A DNA stretch of 64,000 nt from Lysobacteraceae bacterium (GTDB taxonomy: Bacteria; Pseudomonadota; Gammaproteobacteria; Nevskiales; Nevskiaceae): NCBI GenBank assembly GCA_013823855.1, contig PNMW01000007.1, positions 62,001 to 126,000 on the forward strand. The letters are read 5' to 3'. The position numbers and the translations under genes are program-made. Positions 27,493 to 39,289 of the stretch are shown in pieces (position 1 is the first letter of the stretch; each line of letters starts with the position of its first letter). Below the pieces are notes generated by a model that had not been told where the DNA came from, ran no database searches, and was given only the letters and a program-made list of their open reading frames with translations.

Positions 27493-30162
27493 TCACGGCG
27501 GATCGTCGCCGGCGCTGCGCAGCAGCAGCTGACGCATCAGCGCCCGCAAGGCCGGCGGTCGCACCGGCTTCGGCAGGAATGCCCAGCCGGCCGCCGCCGC
27601 AACCTCCGATGCCGCTTCGCGCTCGGCGGAGATCACGATCACCGGCGGCTCTCGGCCCCAGCGGGCGAACAGCGACGGCATCAGCTCGGCACCGGTGACG
27701 CTGCCGAGCCGGTGATCGAGCAGCACCAGGTCGGGCGTGCCGGTCGTGCTGGCCAGTGCGGCTTCGGCGCTGCCGACCAGGGTCACGTCGCAGCCCCAGG
27801 CTTCGAGCAGCGCCCTTGCCGCTTCGCGGACCCGCGGATCGTCGTCGATGCACCAGATGTGGCGATCCTGCAGCGCCGTCGCCGGCTCGGCCGCGAGCGC
27901 TCGGGGCACTGCCAGTGCCTGCCGGTCGCCGCGCGGCAGCGTGACGCTGAACACGCTGCCCTGTCCCGGCCACGAGCGCAGGCCGATGCGGTGATCGAGC
28001 CGCCGGGCGATGCGCTCGACGATCGCCAGGCCGAGGCCGGCGCCGCGATCGTGCGGGTCGGCGCCGCCGTCGAGGCGGCGGAACTCCTCGAAGATCGCCT
28101 CGCGATGCGCCTCGGCGATGCCGCAGCCGGTATCCCAGACCTCGATGCGCAGGTGGCCGTCGCCAGCCCGGCGCGGGCCCATCAGCACGGTGCCGCGCGC
28201 CGTGTAGCGCAGCGCATTGGACAGGAAGTTCTGCAGGATGCGGCGCAGCAGGGCGGCATCGCTCCTGACCACCGCCCGGGTGGCCACCACGCGCAGCCCG
28301 AGGCCGCGCGCCGCGGCACTCGGTTCGAACTCGCGGCGCAGGGTATCGAACAGATCCTGCAGCGCCAGATCCTGCACCTGGGTCTGCAGCGCGCCGGATT
28401 CCAGCCGGGAGATGTCGAGCAGGCTCGACAGGATGCTGTCCTCGGCGACCAGCGCTTCCTCGATGTTGTCGGCGAGCGCGGCGGCGGGATCGTCGCCGAG
28501 CCGTTCGCGCAGCGCCGAGGTGTACAGGCGCGCGGCATTCAGCGGCTGCAGCAGGTCATGCACCGCAGCGCTGACCAGGCTGGTCTTGGAGCGGTTGGCG
28601 CGCTCGGCTTCGCGGCGGGCACTGTCGAGATCGCGGGTGCGCTCGTCGACCCGCCGTTCCAGCGACACCGCCAGCGTGCGCAGCTCGCGCGCCGTGTTGC
28701 GATAGGCGGTGATGTCGGCATACGAGGTCACGAAGCCGCCGCCGGGCAGCGGATTGCCACGGATCTCGATGACCGTGCCGTCGGCCCACTCGCGCTCGAA
28801 CATGTGCGGCCGCGCGGCGCGCAGATGGTCCAGGCGGCGCTGCACGGCGACTTCGACATCGCCGCTGCCGAGCAGGCCGCGCCGGGCGTTGTAGCGCAGC
28901 AGATCCTCGATCGGCCGGCCGATCCGGACCAGCTCCGGCGGATAGCCGAAGATTTCGACATAGCGGCGGTTCCAGGCCGTGAGCCGCAGCTGGGCATCGA
29001 TCACGCTGACGCCCTGCGGCAGGTGTTCGAGGCTGCGCCGTTCACCGATGCTGGCCTGCTCGGCGGCCAGCACGACGCCGTCCTGGGCGCTGTGCAGCGC
29101 TTCCGCGTGCTGGCGCACCAGTTGCTCGAGTTCGGCCCGGCTGCGCTGCCGCAGGCGGGCCAGTCGCAGTCGCTGCTGCACGAGCAGGCCGAGGAACAGC
29201 AGGCTGAGCAGCGCGCCGCCGGCCGCCAGTGCCGCGATCCGCCCGGCGGCGGTACTGTCGCGGCGATCGTGCAGCAGGTGCAGGGTCCAGCCTTCGGCAG
29301 GCAGCGGATGCGATTGCCAGAGATAGTCGCCCTGCAGGCCCGCGCTTTCGACCTGCACGAGGCGGCCGCCACCGTCGAAGTCGCGGCTGCGCAGCGCCAC
29401 CGCCAGCAGGGCCTGCTGGCCGTACTGCTGGGTGCGCTGCAGATGCTCGTGATCGGCCGGTCCCAGCGCGCGCAGCAGGCGGTAGCGCCAGGCCGGCCGG
29501 TTGCTCAGGAAGACGATGCCGTGGGCGTCGCTGACCAGCACCACGTCGGCGCTCTGCGCCCAGTCACGCTCCAGCGCGCCGAGATCGACCTTCACGGTGA
29601 CCGCGCCGATGCGCTGGCCACGGTCGTCATCGACCGCCTGGGTCATGTAGTAGCCGGGCAGCCCGGTGGTGATGCCGATGCCGAAGAAGCGCCCGGTACC
29701 CTCGCGCATCGCCTGCTGGAAATACGGTCGAAAGCGGTAGTCGATGCCGACATTGCTGCCCGGCTGCCGCCAGTTGTTGGCGGCGACGCCGATGCCGTCG
29801 CGGTCGAGCAGGGTCAGCGTCGAGGTCTGCGCCGCGCCGTTGACCGCTTCCAGCCGCACGCTGAGCCGCGCGCGGGTGGCCGCGCCGACCGGCGCCCGCA
29901 GCACCGCGCGCAACTCCGGATCAAGCGCCAGGAGGGTCGGCAGCGTGCGGTGGCGATCGATGAACGCCTGCATCGCGCCGGCATAGAGGCCGAGTTGCAC
30001 GGTGCCGCGGCTCACCGATTGCAGCAAGGACTGGCGCACCGCCTGGCGGCCCGCCAGCAGCATGATCGCGGCGGTCAGCGCCGCAACCAGCAGCGCCGCG
30101 CCGGCTCGCCGCAGTGTCCGGCCGTGCGGCCGCGGACTGCGCGCGATCCGTGGCTCAGCCAC
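27493..30162 (-). CDS. Hybrid sensor histidine kinase with exported sensor, PAS and receiver domains
   Basis: An 889-residue inner-membrane kinase. In order: TM1 (about 20-40), an extracytoplasmic dCache-like sensor to about residue 300 ([27 protein letters not shown]), TM2, a short coiled coil, a PAS domain (about 365-480), a HisKA domain with VHDLLQPLN (H535), an HATPase with N-box [11 protein letters not shown] and WDTGCGI, and a C-terminal receiver (D816 in [10 protein letters not shown]). The sensor resembles DctB. It overlaps dctA by 8 bp, so the two are cotranscribed. The adjacent LuxR regulator is the probable output. Confidence 0.93.
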   Translation of the reverse strand: MAEPRIARSPRPHGRTLRRAGAALLVAALTAAIMLLAGRQAVRQSLLQSVSRGTVQLGLYAGAMQAFIDRHRTLPTLLALDPELRAVLRAPVGAATRARLSVRLEAVNGAAQTSTLTLLDRDGIGVAANNWRQPGSNVGIDYRFRPYFQQAMREGTGRFFGIGITTGLPGYYMTQAVDDDRGQRIGAVTVKVDLGALERDWAQSADVVLVSDAHGIVFLSNRPAWRYRLLRALGPADHEHLQRTQQYGQQALLAVALRSRDFDGGGRLVQVESAGLQGDYLWQSHPLPAEGWTLHLLHDRRDSTAAGRIAALAAGGALLSLLFLGLLVQQRLRLARLRQRSRAELEQLVRQHAEALHSAQDGVVLAAEQASIGERRSLEHLPQGVSVIDAQLRLTAWNRRYVEIFGYPPELVRIGRPIEDLLRYNARRGLLGSGDVEVAVQRRLDHLRAARPHMFEREWADGTVIEIRGNPLPGGGFVTSYADITAYRNTARELRTLAVSLERRVDERTRDLDSARREAERANRSKTSLVSAAVHDLLQPLNAARLYTSALRERLGDDPAAALADNIEEALVAEDSILSSLLDISRLESGALQTQVQDLALQDLFDTLRREFEPSAAARGLGLRVVATRAVVRSDAALLRRILQNFLSNALRYTARGTVLMGPRRAGDGHLRIEVWDTGCGIAEAHREAIFEEFRRLDGGADPHDRGAGLGLAIVERIARRLDHRIGLRSWPGQGSVFSVTLPRGDRQALAVPRALAAEPATALQDRHIWCIDDDPRVREAARALLEAWGCDVTLVGSAEAALASTTGTPDLVLLDHRLGSVTGAELMPSLFARWGREPPVIVISAEREAASEVAAAAGWAFLPKPVRPPALRALMRQLLLRSAGDDPP

Positions 30163-31480
30163 GGGTCTCCGGCAGCGCGATGACGGCAGTCGCCTCCGGC
30201 ATCGCGTCGGGACCGGCGGCCAGTTCGCGATCGAGGCGATCGCGGTCCAGCTCCTGCTCCCAGCGGGCGACGACGATGGTCGCGACGCCGTTGCCGACCA
30301 GGTTGGTCAGTGCCCGCGCTTCGCTCATGAAGCGGTCGATGCCGAGGATCAGTGCCAAGCCCGCGACCGGCACCGGCGGCACCACGGCCAAGGTCGCCGC
30401 CAGGGTGATGAAGCCGGCGCCGGTGACGCCGGAAGCGCCCTTCGAGGTCAGCATCGCGACCGCCAGCAGGGTCAGCTCCTGGGTCAGGCTCAGGTCGACA
30501 TCGACGGCCTGCGCCACGAAGATCGCGGCCATCGTCAGGTAGATGTTGGTGCCGTCGAGGTTGAACGAGTAGCCGCTCGGCACCACCAGGCCGACCACCG
30601 ACTTGCCGCAGCCGAGCCGTTCCAGCTTCTGCATCAGCGGCACCAGCGCCGATTCCGACGACGAGGTGCCGAGCACCAGCAGCAGTTCCTCGCGGATGTA
30701 GCGCAGGAACTGGAAGATGCTGAAGCCGGACAGCCGGGCGATGGTGCCGAGCACCAGCGCGATGAACAGTGCGCAGGTCAGGTAGAAGCTGCCCATCAGC
30801 CGGGCCAGCGGGCCGAGGCTGTCGAGGCCGTACTTGCCGATCGTGAAGGCCATCGCGCCGCCGGCGCCGATCGGCGCCAGCCGCATGATCGAGGTCATCA
30901 TCCTGAAGAACACTTTCGAGCTGGCTTCCAGCAGGTTCATCACCGGCCGGCCGGACTCGCCGACGGCACTCAGGCCGAAGCCGAACAGCAGCGCCACCAG
31001 CAGCACCTGCAGCAGGTCGCCGCTGCCGGTGAAGGCGTCGGTGAAGGTCTTCGGAATGATGTGCAGCAGGAAGCCGACGGTGGTCTGGTCGTGGGCGGCG
31101 GTCGCGTACTTGGTGACCGCTGCGGCATCGAGCGTCGCCGGGTCGACATGGAAGCCGGCGCCCGGCTGCAGCCAGTTGACCACCACCAGGCCGATCACCA
31201 GCGCGAAGCTCGACACCACCTCGAAGTACAGGATCGCCTTGACGCCGACCCGGCCGACCTTCTTCACGTCGGCGACGCCGGCGATGCCGATCACCACGGT
31301 CAGGAAGATGATCGGGCCGATCAGCATCTTGATCAGGCCGATGAAGGCGTCGCCGAGCGGTTTCAGTGCGACGCCGGTCTCCGGGAAGTAGTGGCCGATC
31401 GAGCCGCCGATCACGATGGCCAGCAGCACCCAGAGGTAGAGGCGTCGGGAGGTCCCGGACGCGGCGTTCGTTGTGGTCAT
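30155..31480 (-). CDS. dctA: C4-dicarboxylate:cation symporter DctA
   Basis: A 441-residue inner-membrane transporter for succinate, fumarate and malate. The start at 31480 is set by GAGGA six bases upstream; a longer reading adds a non-conserved leader. Family motifs are intact: [20 protein letters not shown], the serine-rich [14 protein letters not shown] hairpin, [17 protein letters not shown], and the [14 protein letters not shown] helix. It shares a transcript with the hybrid kinase downstream and is divergent from maeB, which consumes malate. Confidence 0.96.
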   Translation of the reverse strand: MTTTNAASGTSRRLYLWVLLAIVIGGSIGHYFPETGVALKPLGDAFIGLIKMLIGPIIFLTVVIGIAGVADVKKVGRVGVKAILYFEVVSSFALVIGLVVVNWLQPGAGFHVDPATLDAAAVTKYATAAHDQTTVGFLLHIIPKTFTDAFTGSGDLLQVLLVALLFGFGLSAVGESGRPVMNLLEASSKVFFRMMTSIMRLAPIGAGGAMAFTIGKYGLDSLGPLARLMGSFYLTCALFIALVLGTIARLSGFSIFQFLRYIREELLLVLGTSSSESALVPLMQKLERLGCGKSVVGLVVPSGYSFNLDGTNIYLTMAAIFVAQAVDVDLSLTQELTLLAVAMLTSKGASGVTGAGFITLAATLAVVPPVPVAGLALILGIDRFMSEARALTNLVGNGVATIVVARWEQELDRDRLDRELAAGPDAMPEATAVIALPETRG

Positions 31481-31655
31481 GGTGGTCCTCGTCGCGGATG
31501 GTGCCAGCTCAGGCTGGAACGGTCCGATGCTGCGCCGGGTGTCTGCATTCGAGGAATAGCCGGATGGTAGTAAGCGCTGCACGCGCGCCGCCGGGCGCCG
31601 GGATCTAACCGGAATGTACTAGTCCGCAGACGGCGGATCGGCTTCGGGCCACTCC

Positions 31656-31661
31656 TATACT
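31656..31661 (+). promoter_or_regulatory. Candidate -10 element for maeB
   Basis: A TATACT hexamer 43 bp upstream of the maeB ATG. No good -35 is seen at 17 bp spacing, so it may need an activator or be fortuitous. Confidence 0.35.
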
Positions 31662-31704
31662 CGCCGCGCCGAATTTCCCGCTCCGCCCGTCCACCGAGAG
31701 ATCC

Positions 31705-34017
31705 ATGAGCCAGCCGACGCCCAGCACCAGCAAGGTCCGCGAAAGCCTGCGTCAGGCGGCACTGGATTATCACCAGTTTCCGGTGCCCGGAAAGCTGGCC
31801 GTCACCGCCACCAAGCAGCTCACCAACCAGCACGATCTGGCGCTGGCCTATTCGCCCGGGGTCGCTGCCGCCTGCGAGGAAATCGCCGCCGATCCGGTCA
31901 ACGCCTATCGCTACACCGCGCGCGGCAATCTGGTGGCGGTGATCAGCAACGGCACCGCCGTGCTCGGCCTCGGCAACATCGGCCCGCTGGCGGCCAAGCC
32001 GGTGATGGAAGGCAAGGCGGTGCTGTTCAAGAAGTTCGCCGGCATCGATGTCTTCGACATCGAAGTCAACGAGACCGACCCGGACAAGCTGGTCGACATC
32101 ATCGCCGCACTCGAACCGACCTTCGGCGGCATCAACCTGGAGGACATCAAGGCGCCCGAGTGCTTCGAGATCGAGCGTCGCCTGCGGGCGCGGATGAAGA
32201 TCCCGGTGTTCCATGACGACCAGCACGGCACCGCGATCATCGTCGCCGCCGCCACGCTGAATGCGCTCAAGGTGGTCGGCAAGGAACTTGGCGCGGTCAA
32301 GCTGGTGGTCAGCGGCGCGGGTGCGGCAGCACTCGCCTGCGTCGACCTACTGGTCGATCTCGGCCTGCCGATCGAGCACATCTGGCTGACCGATCTGGCC
32401 GGGGTCGTCTACCGCGGCCGCACCGAGCTGATGGACCCCGACAAGGCCCGCTTCGCGCAGGCCACGGATCAACGCTCCCTGGCCGAAGTGATCGACGGTG
32501 CCGACCTGTTCCTCGGCCTGTCGGCCGGCGGCGTGCTCAAGCGCGAGATGGTCGCGACGATGGCGGCGCAGCCGGTGATCTTCGCGCTGGCCAATCCGCA
32601 TCCGGAAATCCTGCCGGAGGATGTGAAAGCCGTGCGCGACGACGCGGTCATCGCCACCGGCCGCACCGACTATCCGAACCAGGTCAACAACGTGCTGTGC
32701 TTCCCGTTCATTTTCCGTGGCGCGCTCGACGTGGGGGCGACGACCATCACCCGGGAAATGGAGATCGCCGCCGTGCGCGCCATCGCCGACCTCGCGCGCA
32801 TGGAGCAGAGCGATGTCGTGGCGGCCGCCTATGGCACCGACAGCCTGTCGTTCGGGCCGGCCTACATCATCCCGAAGCCGTTCGATCCGCGGCTGATCGT
32901 GCAGGTCGCGCCGGCGGTGGCCCGGGCGGCGATCGATTCCGGCGTGGCGCGCCGGCCGATCGAGGACTTCGAGGCTTACCGACAGAAGCTGCAGCAGTTC
33001 GTCTACCAGAGCGGCACCTTCATGAAGCCGGTGTTCGCGACGGCGCGCAAGGCCTCGGCCGACCGCGGCCGCGTGGTGTTCGCCGAAGGCGAAGAGGAGC
33101 GCGTGCTCAGAGCCGTGCAGATCATCGTCGACGAAAAGCTGGCCCGACCGATCCTGGTCGGCCGGCCGGAAATCATCGAGGCCCGCATTCGCCGCTACGG
33201 GCTGCGTCTGGCCGCCGGCAGCCAGATCAGCATCGTCAATCCGCAGCACGACGATCGCTATCACGCCTACTGGAGCGAATACCGCGCGCTGATGGCGCGC
33301 CACGGCGTCACCGCGCAGTACGCGCGGCTGGAGATGCGCCGCCGCAGCACGCTGATCGGCGCCATGCTGCTGCGCAAGGGCGAGGCCGACGGCATGGTCT
33401 GCGGCACCATCAGCAGCACTGCCCGGCACCTGCAGTTCATCGATCACGTGATCGGCAAGGCGGCCGGCAGTTCGGTCTATGCCGCGCTGAACGCGCTGAT
33501 CTTGCCGGACCGCCAGCTGTTCATCGTCGACACCCACATCAATGCCGATCCGAGCGCCGAGGAGCTGGCCGAGATCACCCGCCTGGCCGCCACCGCGGTC
33601 GGCCGTTTCGGGCTGACGCCGAAGGTGGCGCTGCTGTCGCACAGCAACTTCGGCAGCCACGATTCGCCGTCGGCGCTGAAGATGCGCCGCACCCTGGCGC
33701 TGCTGCGCGAGCAGGCCCCGGGCCTGATCGTCGACGGCGAGATGCACGGCGACTGCGCGCTCGATGAAGCGCTGCGCAAGCGCATCCTCCCCGAGACCAC
33801 GCTCGAAGGCCCGGCGAACCTGCTGGTGATGCCGAACATCGACGCCGCCAACATCGCCTACAACCTGCTGAAGACCGCGGCCGGCAACAACGTGGCGGTA
33901 GGCCCGATCCTGCTCGGCTGCGCGCGGCCGGTGCACATCCTGACCCCGAGCACCACGGTGCGCCGGATCGTCAACATGACGGCGCTGACCGTGGCCGAAG
34001 CCAGCGTCGGCCGCTGA
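31705..34017 (+). CDS. maeB: NADP-dependent malic enzyme, MaeB hybrid type
   Basis: A 770-residue enzyme that decarboxylates malate to pyruvate with NADPH formation. Residues 1 to about 430 form the malic-enzyme part ([51 protein letters not shown]). The rest is a phosphotransacetylase-like domain ([27 protein letters not shown]), regulatory in MaeB. Length matches E. coli MaeB. It is divergent from dctA, whose substrate it uses. Confidence 0.97.
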   Translation: MSQPTPSTSKVRESLRQAALDYHQFPVPGKLAVTATKQLTNQHDLALAYSPGVAAACEEIAADPVNAYRYTARGNLVAVISNGTAVLGLGNIGPLAAKPVMEGKAVLFKKFAGIDVFDIEVNETDPDKLVDIIAALEPTFGGINLEDIKAPECFEIERRLRARMKIPVFHDDQHGTAIIVAAATLNALKVVGKELGAVKLVVSGAGAAALACVDLLVDLGLPIEHIWLTDLAGVVYRGRTELMDPDKARFAQATDQRSLAEVIDGADLFLGLSAGGVLKREMVATMAAQPVIFALANPHPEILPEDVKAVRDDAVIATGRTDYPNQVNNVLCFPFIFRGALDVGATTITREMEIAAVRAIADLARMEQSDVVAAAYGTDSLSFGPAYIIPKPFDPRLIVQVAPAVARAAIDSGVARRPIEDFEAYRQKLQQFVYQSGTFMKPVFATARKASADRGRVVFAEGEEERVLRAVQIIVDEKLARPILVGRPEIIEARIRRYGLRLAAGSQISIVNPQHDDRYHAYWSEYRALMARHGVTAQYARLEMRRRSTLIGAMLLRKGEADGMVCGTISSTARHLQFIDHVIGKAAGSSVYAALNALILPDRQLFIVDTHINADPSAEELAEITRLAATAVGRFGLTPKVALLSHSNFGSHDSPSALKMRRTLALLREQAPGLIVDGEMHGDCALDEALRKRILPETTLEGPANLLVMPNIDAANIAYNLLKTAAGNNVAVGPILLGCARPVHILTPSTTVRRIVNMTALTVAEASVGR

Positions 34018-34035
34018 ACGCCGCAGGGCCGGCGA

Positions 34036-34824
34036 TCAGGACAGCAGCATGCGCAGGCTGATGCCGGCGAGGAAGATCGCGAACGCCCGCTTCAGCAGCT
34101 TCGGCGGCAGGCCGTGGGCCAGGCGCGCGCCGAGCGGCGCGGTCAGCACGCTGGTCACCGCGATGCCGGCGAACGCCGCGATGTCGACGTAGCCGAGGCT
34201 CCACGGCGCCAGTCCGGGCACGCCGAGGCCGTTGCAGGCGAAACCGGCCGCACCGGCCCAGGCGATCGGCATGCCGCAGGCCGCCGAAGTGCCGACGGCG
34301 CGGCGCATGTCGATGTTGCAGGCCGTCAGGTACGGCACGGTCAGCGAGCCGCCGCCGATGCCGATCAGCGCCGACAGGCCGCCGATCAGGGTGCCGACGA
34401 TGCCGAGGCCAAGCGCGCCGGGCGCGCCGCGGCCGGCTTTCGGCGCGGCATCGGCCAGCATCTGGATCGAGATCAGCATCGCGCCGACGCCGACGCACTT
34501 CTTCAGCGTGTCGCTGCCGACGTGATGGGCCACGGTGGCGCCGATCAGGCTGCCGATGACGATGCCGGGGGCCAGCTGCCAGAAGATCGGCCAGATCACG
34601 CCGCCGCGGGCGTGGTGCGAGCGGGTCGAGGAGATGCCGGTCAGGCCGATCACCGCCAGCGAGGTGCCGATCGCCGACTGCATCACCACCTCGGGCGCGG
34701 TGCCCAGTTTCGGCAGGATGATCGCCAGCGCCGGCACGATGATCAGGCCGCCGCCGACCCCGAACAGGCCGGCCAGCACGCCGGCGGCGGCACCGGTGAC
34801 GAGAAAGACGACAAGGGTTTCCAT
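34036..34824 (-). CDS. TSUP (TauE/SafE) family transporter
   Basis: A 262-residue inner-membrane protein with eight or so helices and the duplicated Gly-rich signature (GLFGVGGGLIIVPAL near the N-terminus, LIGIGGGSLTVPYL in the middle). Such proteins export or import sulfonates, sulfite or related anions. Substrate unknown. It converges with maeB with 18 bp between stops. Confidence 0.9.
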   Translation of the reverse strand: METLVVFLVTGAAAGVLAGLFGVGGGLIIVPALAIILPKLGTAPEVVMQSAIGTSLAVIGLTGISSTRSHHARGGVIWPIFWQLAPGIVIGSLIGATVAHHVGSDTLKKCVGVGAMLISIQMLADAAPKAGRGAPGALGLGIVGTLIGGLSALIGIGGGSLTVPYLTACNIDMRRAVGTSAACGMPIAWAGAAGFACNGLGVPGLAPWSLGYVDIAAFAGIAVTSVLTAPLGARLAHGLPPKLLKRAFAIFLAGISLRMLLS

Positions 34825-34924
34825 GCGGCGCCTGCGGGCCTCAGGTGCGGCCGGGGCAGGCCGTAGAATGGGAGGGCCGCAAAGGCTACACGAACCGCGC
34901 AGGCGTTCTGCGGGTCAGACGACC

Positions 34925-36916
34925 ATGATGATTGCTCGATTCACTTGCCGTTGGCCCTTGCTGGGCGTGCTTTTCTGCCTCGCCGGCCCCGCCCTGACGC
35001 AGGCCGCCGATGACCCGCTGGCCGACGCCCGCGCCGAGTTTTCGGCGGCACTCGCGGCCGTCGATGCCGGCAAGATCGACGGCAGCGACAGCGAGCGCCT
35101 GCGCGCCTATCCGCTGCATCCGTATCTGGTCGCGGCCCGGCTGCGCCTGCGGCTGGCGCGGCTGAACGCCGTCGACGACAGCGGCACCGACGACGCGGTC
35201 GCGGCGTTCCTGGCGGCCGGCGGCGATGCGCCGGTGACGCGCGAGCTGCGGCGCGGCTGGCTGAACAGTCTGGCCGGCCGCGGGCAATGGGCCGTCTATC
35301 TCGCCAACCTGCCGGCCGGTCTGGCCGCCGGCGATACCGGCCTGCGCTGCCAGCAGTTCGCGGCGCGCATCGCGCTGAACCAGACCGAGGGCCTCGCAGC
35401 GCCGGTGATCGAGCAGTGGCAGGCTGCCGACAAGGCACAGCCGGCCTGCGACGCCGCGTTCGACTGGGCCCGGGCGCAGCAGCTGCTGACGCCAGCGCTG
35501 ATCGAGGCGCGGGCGCGGCGGGTGGCGCGCAACGGCTACGGCGCGCTGGCGAAAGTGATCGCCACGCCGCTGGCGGCGGAAGTGCGCGCCCGGATCAATC
35601 AGTGGGCGGCACTGATCGACGAGCCGCAGAAAGCCGTCGATGCCCTGATCGCCGACTCCGCAAAGCCGGTCGACGACGAAGCCCTGCTCGACGGCTGGCA
35701 GCGCTACGCCCGCAAGGACCCGGAAGCCGCCGCCGCCCGTTTCGCGGCCCTGCGCGACGCCCGCAAGCTCGATGACGCGGCGGTGAGCCCGTATGCCCGG
35801 GCGCTGGCGCTCGGCCTCGCCTGGAGCCGCAAGCCGGCGGCGCTCGACTGGTTCGCCAGGACGCTGCCGGCCGATGTCGACGTGATCACCGCCGAATGGT
35901 GGGCGCGGGCCGCGCTGTGGAGCGGCGACTGGCCGCAGGTGACGCGCGCCATCGCCCTGCTGCCGGAGGCCAGCCGCGGCGAGCAGCGCTGGCGTTACTG
36001 GTCGGCGCGTGCCGCCGGCGCCCAGGGCGACATCAATGCCAAGGCGCAGCTGGCGACGCTGGCCGGCGAGGACGGCTGGTATCCGGCGCTGGCCGCCGCC
36101 CAGGCCGGCAGCCGCTACGCGCCGCATCCGCAGCCGCTGGCTGCCGACGATGCGGTGATCGCCCGGCTCGATGCGCTGCCCGGCTTCATCCGTGCCCGCG
36201 AGCTGTTCCGGGTCGCCCAGCGCACGCCGGCGGCGGTCGAGTTCGCGCTGGCCTACGAGGCGCTGGACAGCCCCGCACGGCTGCAGGCGGTGATCCTGCC
36301 GATGCGCTGGGGCTGGTACGAGCAGGGCGTGGCCACGGCGTCGCGGCAGAAGATCTACACCGACTACGTCACCCTCTATCCGCGTCCCTATGACGGGCCG
36401 GTCAGGGCCGGCGCCGCGCTGTCCGGCCTGCCGCCGACGCTGATCTACGGCCTGCTGCGCCAGGAAAGCCTGTATCGCGCCGATGCCGTGTCGTCGGCCA
36501 ACGCCTACGGCCTGACCCAGATGCTGATCGAGACCGCCGCCCGCACCGCGCGCAAGTGGGCGCGGCCGGTGCCGAACCGCGACGCGCTGTTCGATCCGGC
36601 CACCAACGTGCCGCTGGGCGCAGCCCATCTGCGCGATCTGGTCGACCGTTTCGCCGGCCAGATTCCGGTGGCGATCGCCGGCTACAACGCCGGCCCGAAC
36701 GCCGCGGCGCGCTGGCTGCCGGCCAGCCCGCTGCCGGCCGACATCTGGATCGAGAACATCCCGTTCAACGAGACCCGCAACTATGTGCAGCGGGTGCTCT
36801 GGCATGCGCTGGTGTTCGCCTGGCTGGAGAGCAGCGGCAAGCCGCAGCCGGTCGAGCCCTGGCTGGCGCCGGTCGCCCAGCCTGCGGTGGTCGCCAGCGA
36901 GGCCGGCGGCTCGTGA
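34925..36916 (+). CDS. slt: Soluble lytic murein transglycosylase (Slt70 type)
   Basis: A 663-residue periplasmic enzyme cleaving peptidoglycan glycan strands to 1,6-anhydro-muropeptides. It has a signal peptide, a long superhelical alpha-domain rich in Ala, and a C-terminal SLT domain with the catalytic Glu in [15 protein letters not shown], followed by AYGLTQML and [17 protein letters not shown] 34925 (or 34928) starts the signal sequence. It overlaps cca as TGATG, so both are probably one transcript. Confidence 0.94.
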   Translation: MMIARFTCRWPLLGVLFCLAGPALTQAADDPLADARAEFSAALAAVDAGKIDGSDSERLRAYPLHPYLVAARLRLRLARLNAVDDSGTDDAVAAFLAAGGDAPVTRELRRGWLNSLAGRGQWAVYLANLPAGLAAGDTGLRCQQFAARIALNQTEGLAAPVIEQWQAADKAQPACDAAFDWARAQQLLTPALIEARARRVARNGYGALAKVIATPLAAEVRARINQWAALIDEPQKAVDALIADSAKPVDDEALLDGWQRYARKDPEAAAARFAALRDARKLDDAAVSPYARALALGLAWSRKPAALDWFARTLPADVDVITAEWWARAALWSGDWPQVTRAIALLPEASRGEQRWRYWSARAAGAQGDINAKAQLATLAGEDGWYPALAAAQAGSRYAPHPQPLAADDAVIARLDALPGFIRARELFRVAQRTPAAVEFALAYEALDSPARLQAVILPMRWGWYEQGVATASRQKIYTDYVTLYPRPYDGPVRAGAALSGLPPTLIYGLLRQESLYRADAVSSANAYGLTQMLIETAARTARKWARPVPNRDALFDPATNVPLGAAHLRDLVDRFAGQIPVAIAGYNAGPNAAARWLPASPLPADIWIENIPFNETRNYVQRVLWHALVFAWLESSGKPQPVEPWLAPVAQPAVVASEAGGS

Positions 36917-38145
36917 TGCGCCGCTACCTGGTTGGCGGCGCGGTGCGCGACCGCCTGCTGAACCGGCCGGTGCACGAGCGCGACTGGGTGGTCACCGGTG
37001 CCACGCCGGAGGACATGGAGGCGCTCGGCTACAAGCCGGTCGGCAAGGATTTCCCGGTGTTCCTGCACCCGCAGACCAGGGAAGAACACGCGCTGGCCCG
37101 CACCGAGCGCAAGTCCGGCCGCGGCTATCACGGCTTCACCGTCTACGCCGCGCCTGACGTCACGCTCGAACAGGACCTGATCCGCCGCGACCTGACCGTC
37201 AACGCGATGGCCGAGGACGAGACCGGTGCCCTGATCGATCCGTACGGCGGCGCCGCCGATCTCGATGCCCGGCTGCTGCGCCATGTGTCCTCGGCCTTCG
37301 CCGAGGATCCGGTGCGGGTGCTGCGCATCGCCCGCTTCCATTCGCGCTATGCCGATCTGGGTTTCGGCATCGCCCCGGACACGATGGCGCTGATGCGGCA
37401 GATGGTCGAGGCCGGCGAGGTCGACCACCTGACGCCGGAGCGGGTCTGGAAGGAAACCGAGCGGGCATTGATGCAGCCGCAGCCTTCGGTGTTTTTCACC
37501 ACCCTGCGCGACTGCGGCGCGCTCAAGCGGCTGATGCCGGAACTGGACGCGCTGTTCGGCGTGCCGCAACCGCCGAAGCATCACCCCGAGGTCGACACCG
37601 GCCTGCACGTGATGCTGACCGTCGATTGCGCCGCCAGGCTCGACGCGCCGCTGGCGGTGCGCTACGCCGCGCTCTGTCACGACTTCGGCAAGGCGCTGAC
37701 GCCGGCCGACATCCTGCCCAGCCACTACGGCCACGAGACCAGCGGCCTGCCCCGGGTCGAGGCGTTCAGCGCGCGGCTCAAGGTGCCGGCCGACTGCCGG
37801 GAACTGGCGCTGCACGTCTGCCGCGAGCACCTGATGGTCCATCAGGCCCGCGAGCTGACGCCGGGCACCTTGATGCAGCTGCTGGAGCGGCTCGACGCGC
37901 TGCGTCGCCCGACGCGCTACGAGGAATTCCTGATCGCCTGCGAATGCGACGCCCGCGGTCGCACCGGCCTCGAAGACCGTGACTACCCGCAGCCGCACTA
38001 CCTGCGCGAGGCGCTGCGCCGCATCCAGGCCGTGCAGGTGTCCGCCGTCACCGCCGACGGCTTCGCCGGTGCCGCCATCGGTGCCGAACTGCGGACCCGG
38101 CGGGTCAAGGCGCTGAAGGAACTGCGGGAGACCTGGGCGGCTTAG
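36916..38145 (+). CDS. cca: CCA-adding tRNA nucleotidyltransferase with HD domain
   Basis: A 409-residue enzyme that builds and repairs the CCA end of tRNAs. Class II nucleotidyltransferase motifs: [21 protein letters not shown], the [10 protein letters not shown] block and [11 protein letters not shown]. The C-terminal HD phosphohydrolase domain has LCHDFGKA and [11 protein letters not shown]. Length is that of the E. coli multifunctional enzyme. It starts inside the slt stop codon. Confidence 0.96.
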   Translation: MRRYLVGGAVRDRLLNRPVHERDWVVTGATPEDMEALGYKPVGKDFPVFLHPQTREEHALARTERKSGRGYHGFTVYAAPDVTLEQDLIRRDLTVNAMAEDETGALIDPYGGAADLDARLLRHVSSAFAEDPVRVLRIARFHSRYADLGFGIAPDTMALMRQMVEAGEVDHLTPERVWKETERALMQPQPSVFFTTLRDCGALKRLMPELDALFGVPQPPKHHPEVDTGLHVMLTVDCAARLDAPLAVRYAALCHDFGKALTPADILPSHYGHETSGLPRVEAFSARLKVPADCRELALHVCREHLMVHQARELTPGTLMQLLERLDALRRPTRYEEFLIACECDARGRTGLEDRDYPQPHYLREALRRIQAVQVSAVTADGFAGAAIGAELRTRRVKALKELRETWAA

Positions 38146-38153
38146 GCGCCTCG

Positions 38154-38175
38154 ACCCTGCCACTACCGGCAGGGT
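38154..38175. terminator. Hairpin between convergent cca and N-acyltransferase genes
   Basis: An 8-bp stem ACCCTGCC / GGCAGGGT with an ACTACC loop, without a T-run. It may act as a factor-dependent terminator or a 3' end stabiliser. Confidence 0.45.
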
Positions 38176-38215
38176 ACGCAGGCCGTTGACGCCGCATCGC
38201 TCTCCGAAAGGCCGA

Positions 38216-39274
38216 TCAGATTGCAGGCTGATTCACAGCGGCGTCGGCGGCGCCAAGGTTCGTTCGCGTCGCTTGCGACCTGGCGGATGCTGCGACTGAA
38301 AGTGCGGGAAGGCACAGAAACTCCGATTCCCTGCAAGCGACCAGAGCGACCTCCAGTGTCGACGCCGGCCGGGCGAACGCGTCGATCGTCGTTCGGCCCT
38401 CGTGACGGGTACGTGCAACGCCGTCGACGTACAACCGAGAGCTGCCCGACAGCTGCACGAGACCAGCGCCGAAGCGGTCGCGGCTGCTGGCGACGGTATC
38501 GCCGACGCGGGCGCTGAACAGGGCGCACCCGCGCAACCGTTCCGGACTGACCCGCAGGACTCCGGCCAGATCATGCGCGCCGCGCCCGGTCAGCCGCGCT
38601 GCAAATCCGTTCTTGCCGAGCAGGCCCGGTGTCAGTCCATCGCGAAGGCCAGGGTCGCAATGTCTGCGAAACCAGTCGCGGCGATCGGGATTGGCCTCGA
38701 ACTCGGAGGTGCAGGCTGAAAACGGCGAGCGGATCGCTTCCAGCCAGTCGTGGGCATCGGCGGTCAGCAGCATCGGAACATGGTGGCCGACGTCGGTATC
38801 GATCACTCCCGCTCGGAAGCATTGATAGCCGACGCGTTCGTAGAGCCCGATCAACTCAGGGGATGCATGCATGAAGTCGATGCGAACACCTTTGCGGCGA
38901 CCGCTGAGGTAGCAGGCGTCGAGCAATGACTGCAGCGCGAGGGTCTTGCGGTACTCCGGGGCGATGATCAGCCGCGAGGTGAAGGCGATCTGCCCAGGCA
39001 AGAGATCACTGAATTGATCCAGCGAGAACCAGTCCGCGTAATGCGCAGGCACCCTATCCCCACCCCAGACCGAGCGCATGGTCCCGATGATGCGGGCCCC
39101 GTCCTTGATCCAGTGGATGGTGGCGATCTCGTCAAGCGAATCCGTGACGACACCACGCTCATGATCGAGGAAGGTGCTCTGCTTGCCGTCCGCGAGGTTT
39201 GCGGCATATCGCAGTTCCAGGCATTGCCGGACTTCGTCCGGCGTCGTGGCGACGCCGGTATGGAATGGGGTCAT
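38216..39274 (-). CDS. FeeM-like N-acyl amino acid synthase with C-terminal beta-roll
   Basis: A 352-residue protein. The first 200 residues follow the GNAT-related autoinducer-synthase/FeeM pattern: VRQCLELRYAANLADG, IIGTMRSVWGG, AFTSRLIIAPEYRKTLALQ, GVRIDFMHASPELIGLYERVG. FeeM-type enzymes join long acyl chains from ACP to amino acids. The next 130 residues, with GDTVASSRDRFGAGLVQLSG and a run of short strands ending EVALVACRESEFLCLP, look like a degenerate cyclic-nucleotide-binding-type beta-roll without an obvious phosphate-binding cassette. It is 15 bp downstream of the lipoprotein gene, likely cotranscribed. The second domain call is inference. Confidence 0.7.
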   Translation of the reverse strand: MTPFHTGVATTPDEVRQCLELRYAANLADGKQSTFLDHERGVVTDSLDEIATIHWIKDGARIIGTMRSVWGGDRVPAHYADWFSLDQFSDLLPGQIAFTSRLIIAPEYRKTLALQSLLDACYLSGRRKGVRIDFMHASPELIGLYERVGYQCFRAGVIDTDVGHHVPMLLTADAHDWLEAIRSPFSACTSEFEANPDRRDWFRRHCDPGLRDGLTPGLLGKNGFAARLTGRGAHDLAGVLRVSPERLRGCALFSARVGDTVASSRDRFGAGLVQLSGSSRLYVDGVARTRHEGRTTIDAFARPASTLEVALVACRESEFLCLPALSVAASARSQATRTNLGAADAAVNQPAI

Positions 39275-39289
39275 GGGAAGGACACTCCG

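Noticed and set aside
27712-30183. 823-codon plus-strand frame opposite the hybrid kinase
   Set aside because: Shadow frame; the kinase on the minus strand has complete HisKA, HATPase and receiver motifs.
31481-31582. N-terminal extension of DctA
   Set aside because: A good GAGGA supports the internal ATG at 31480 and the added residues do not look like DctA.
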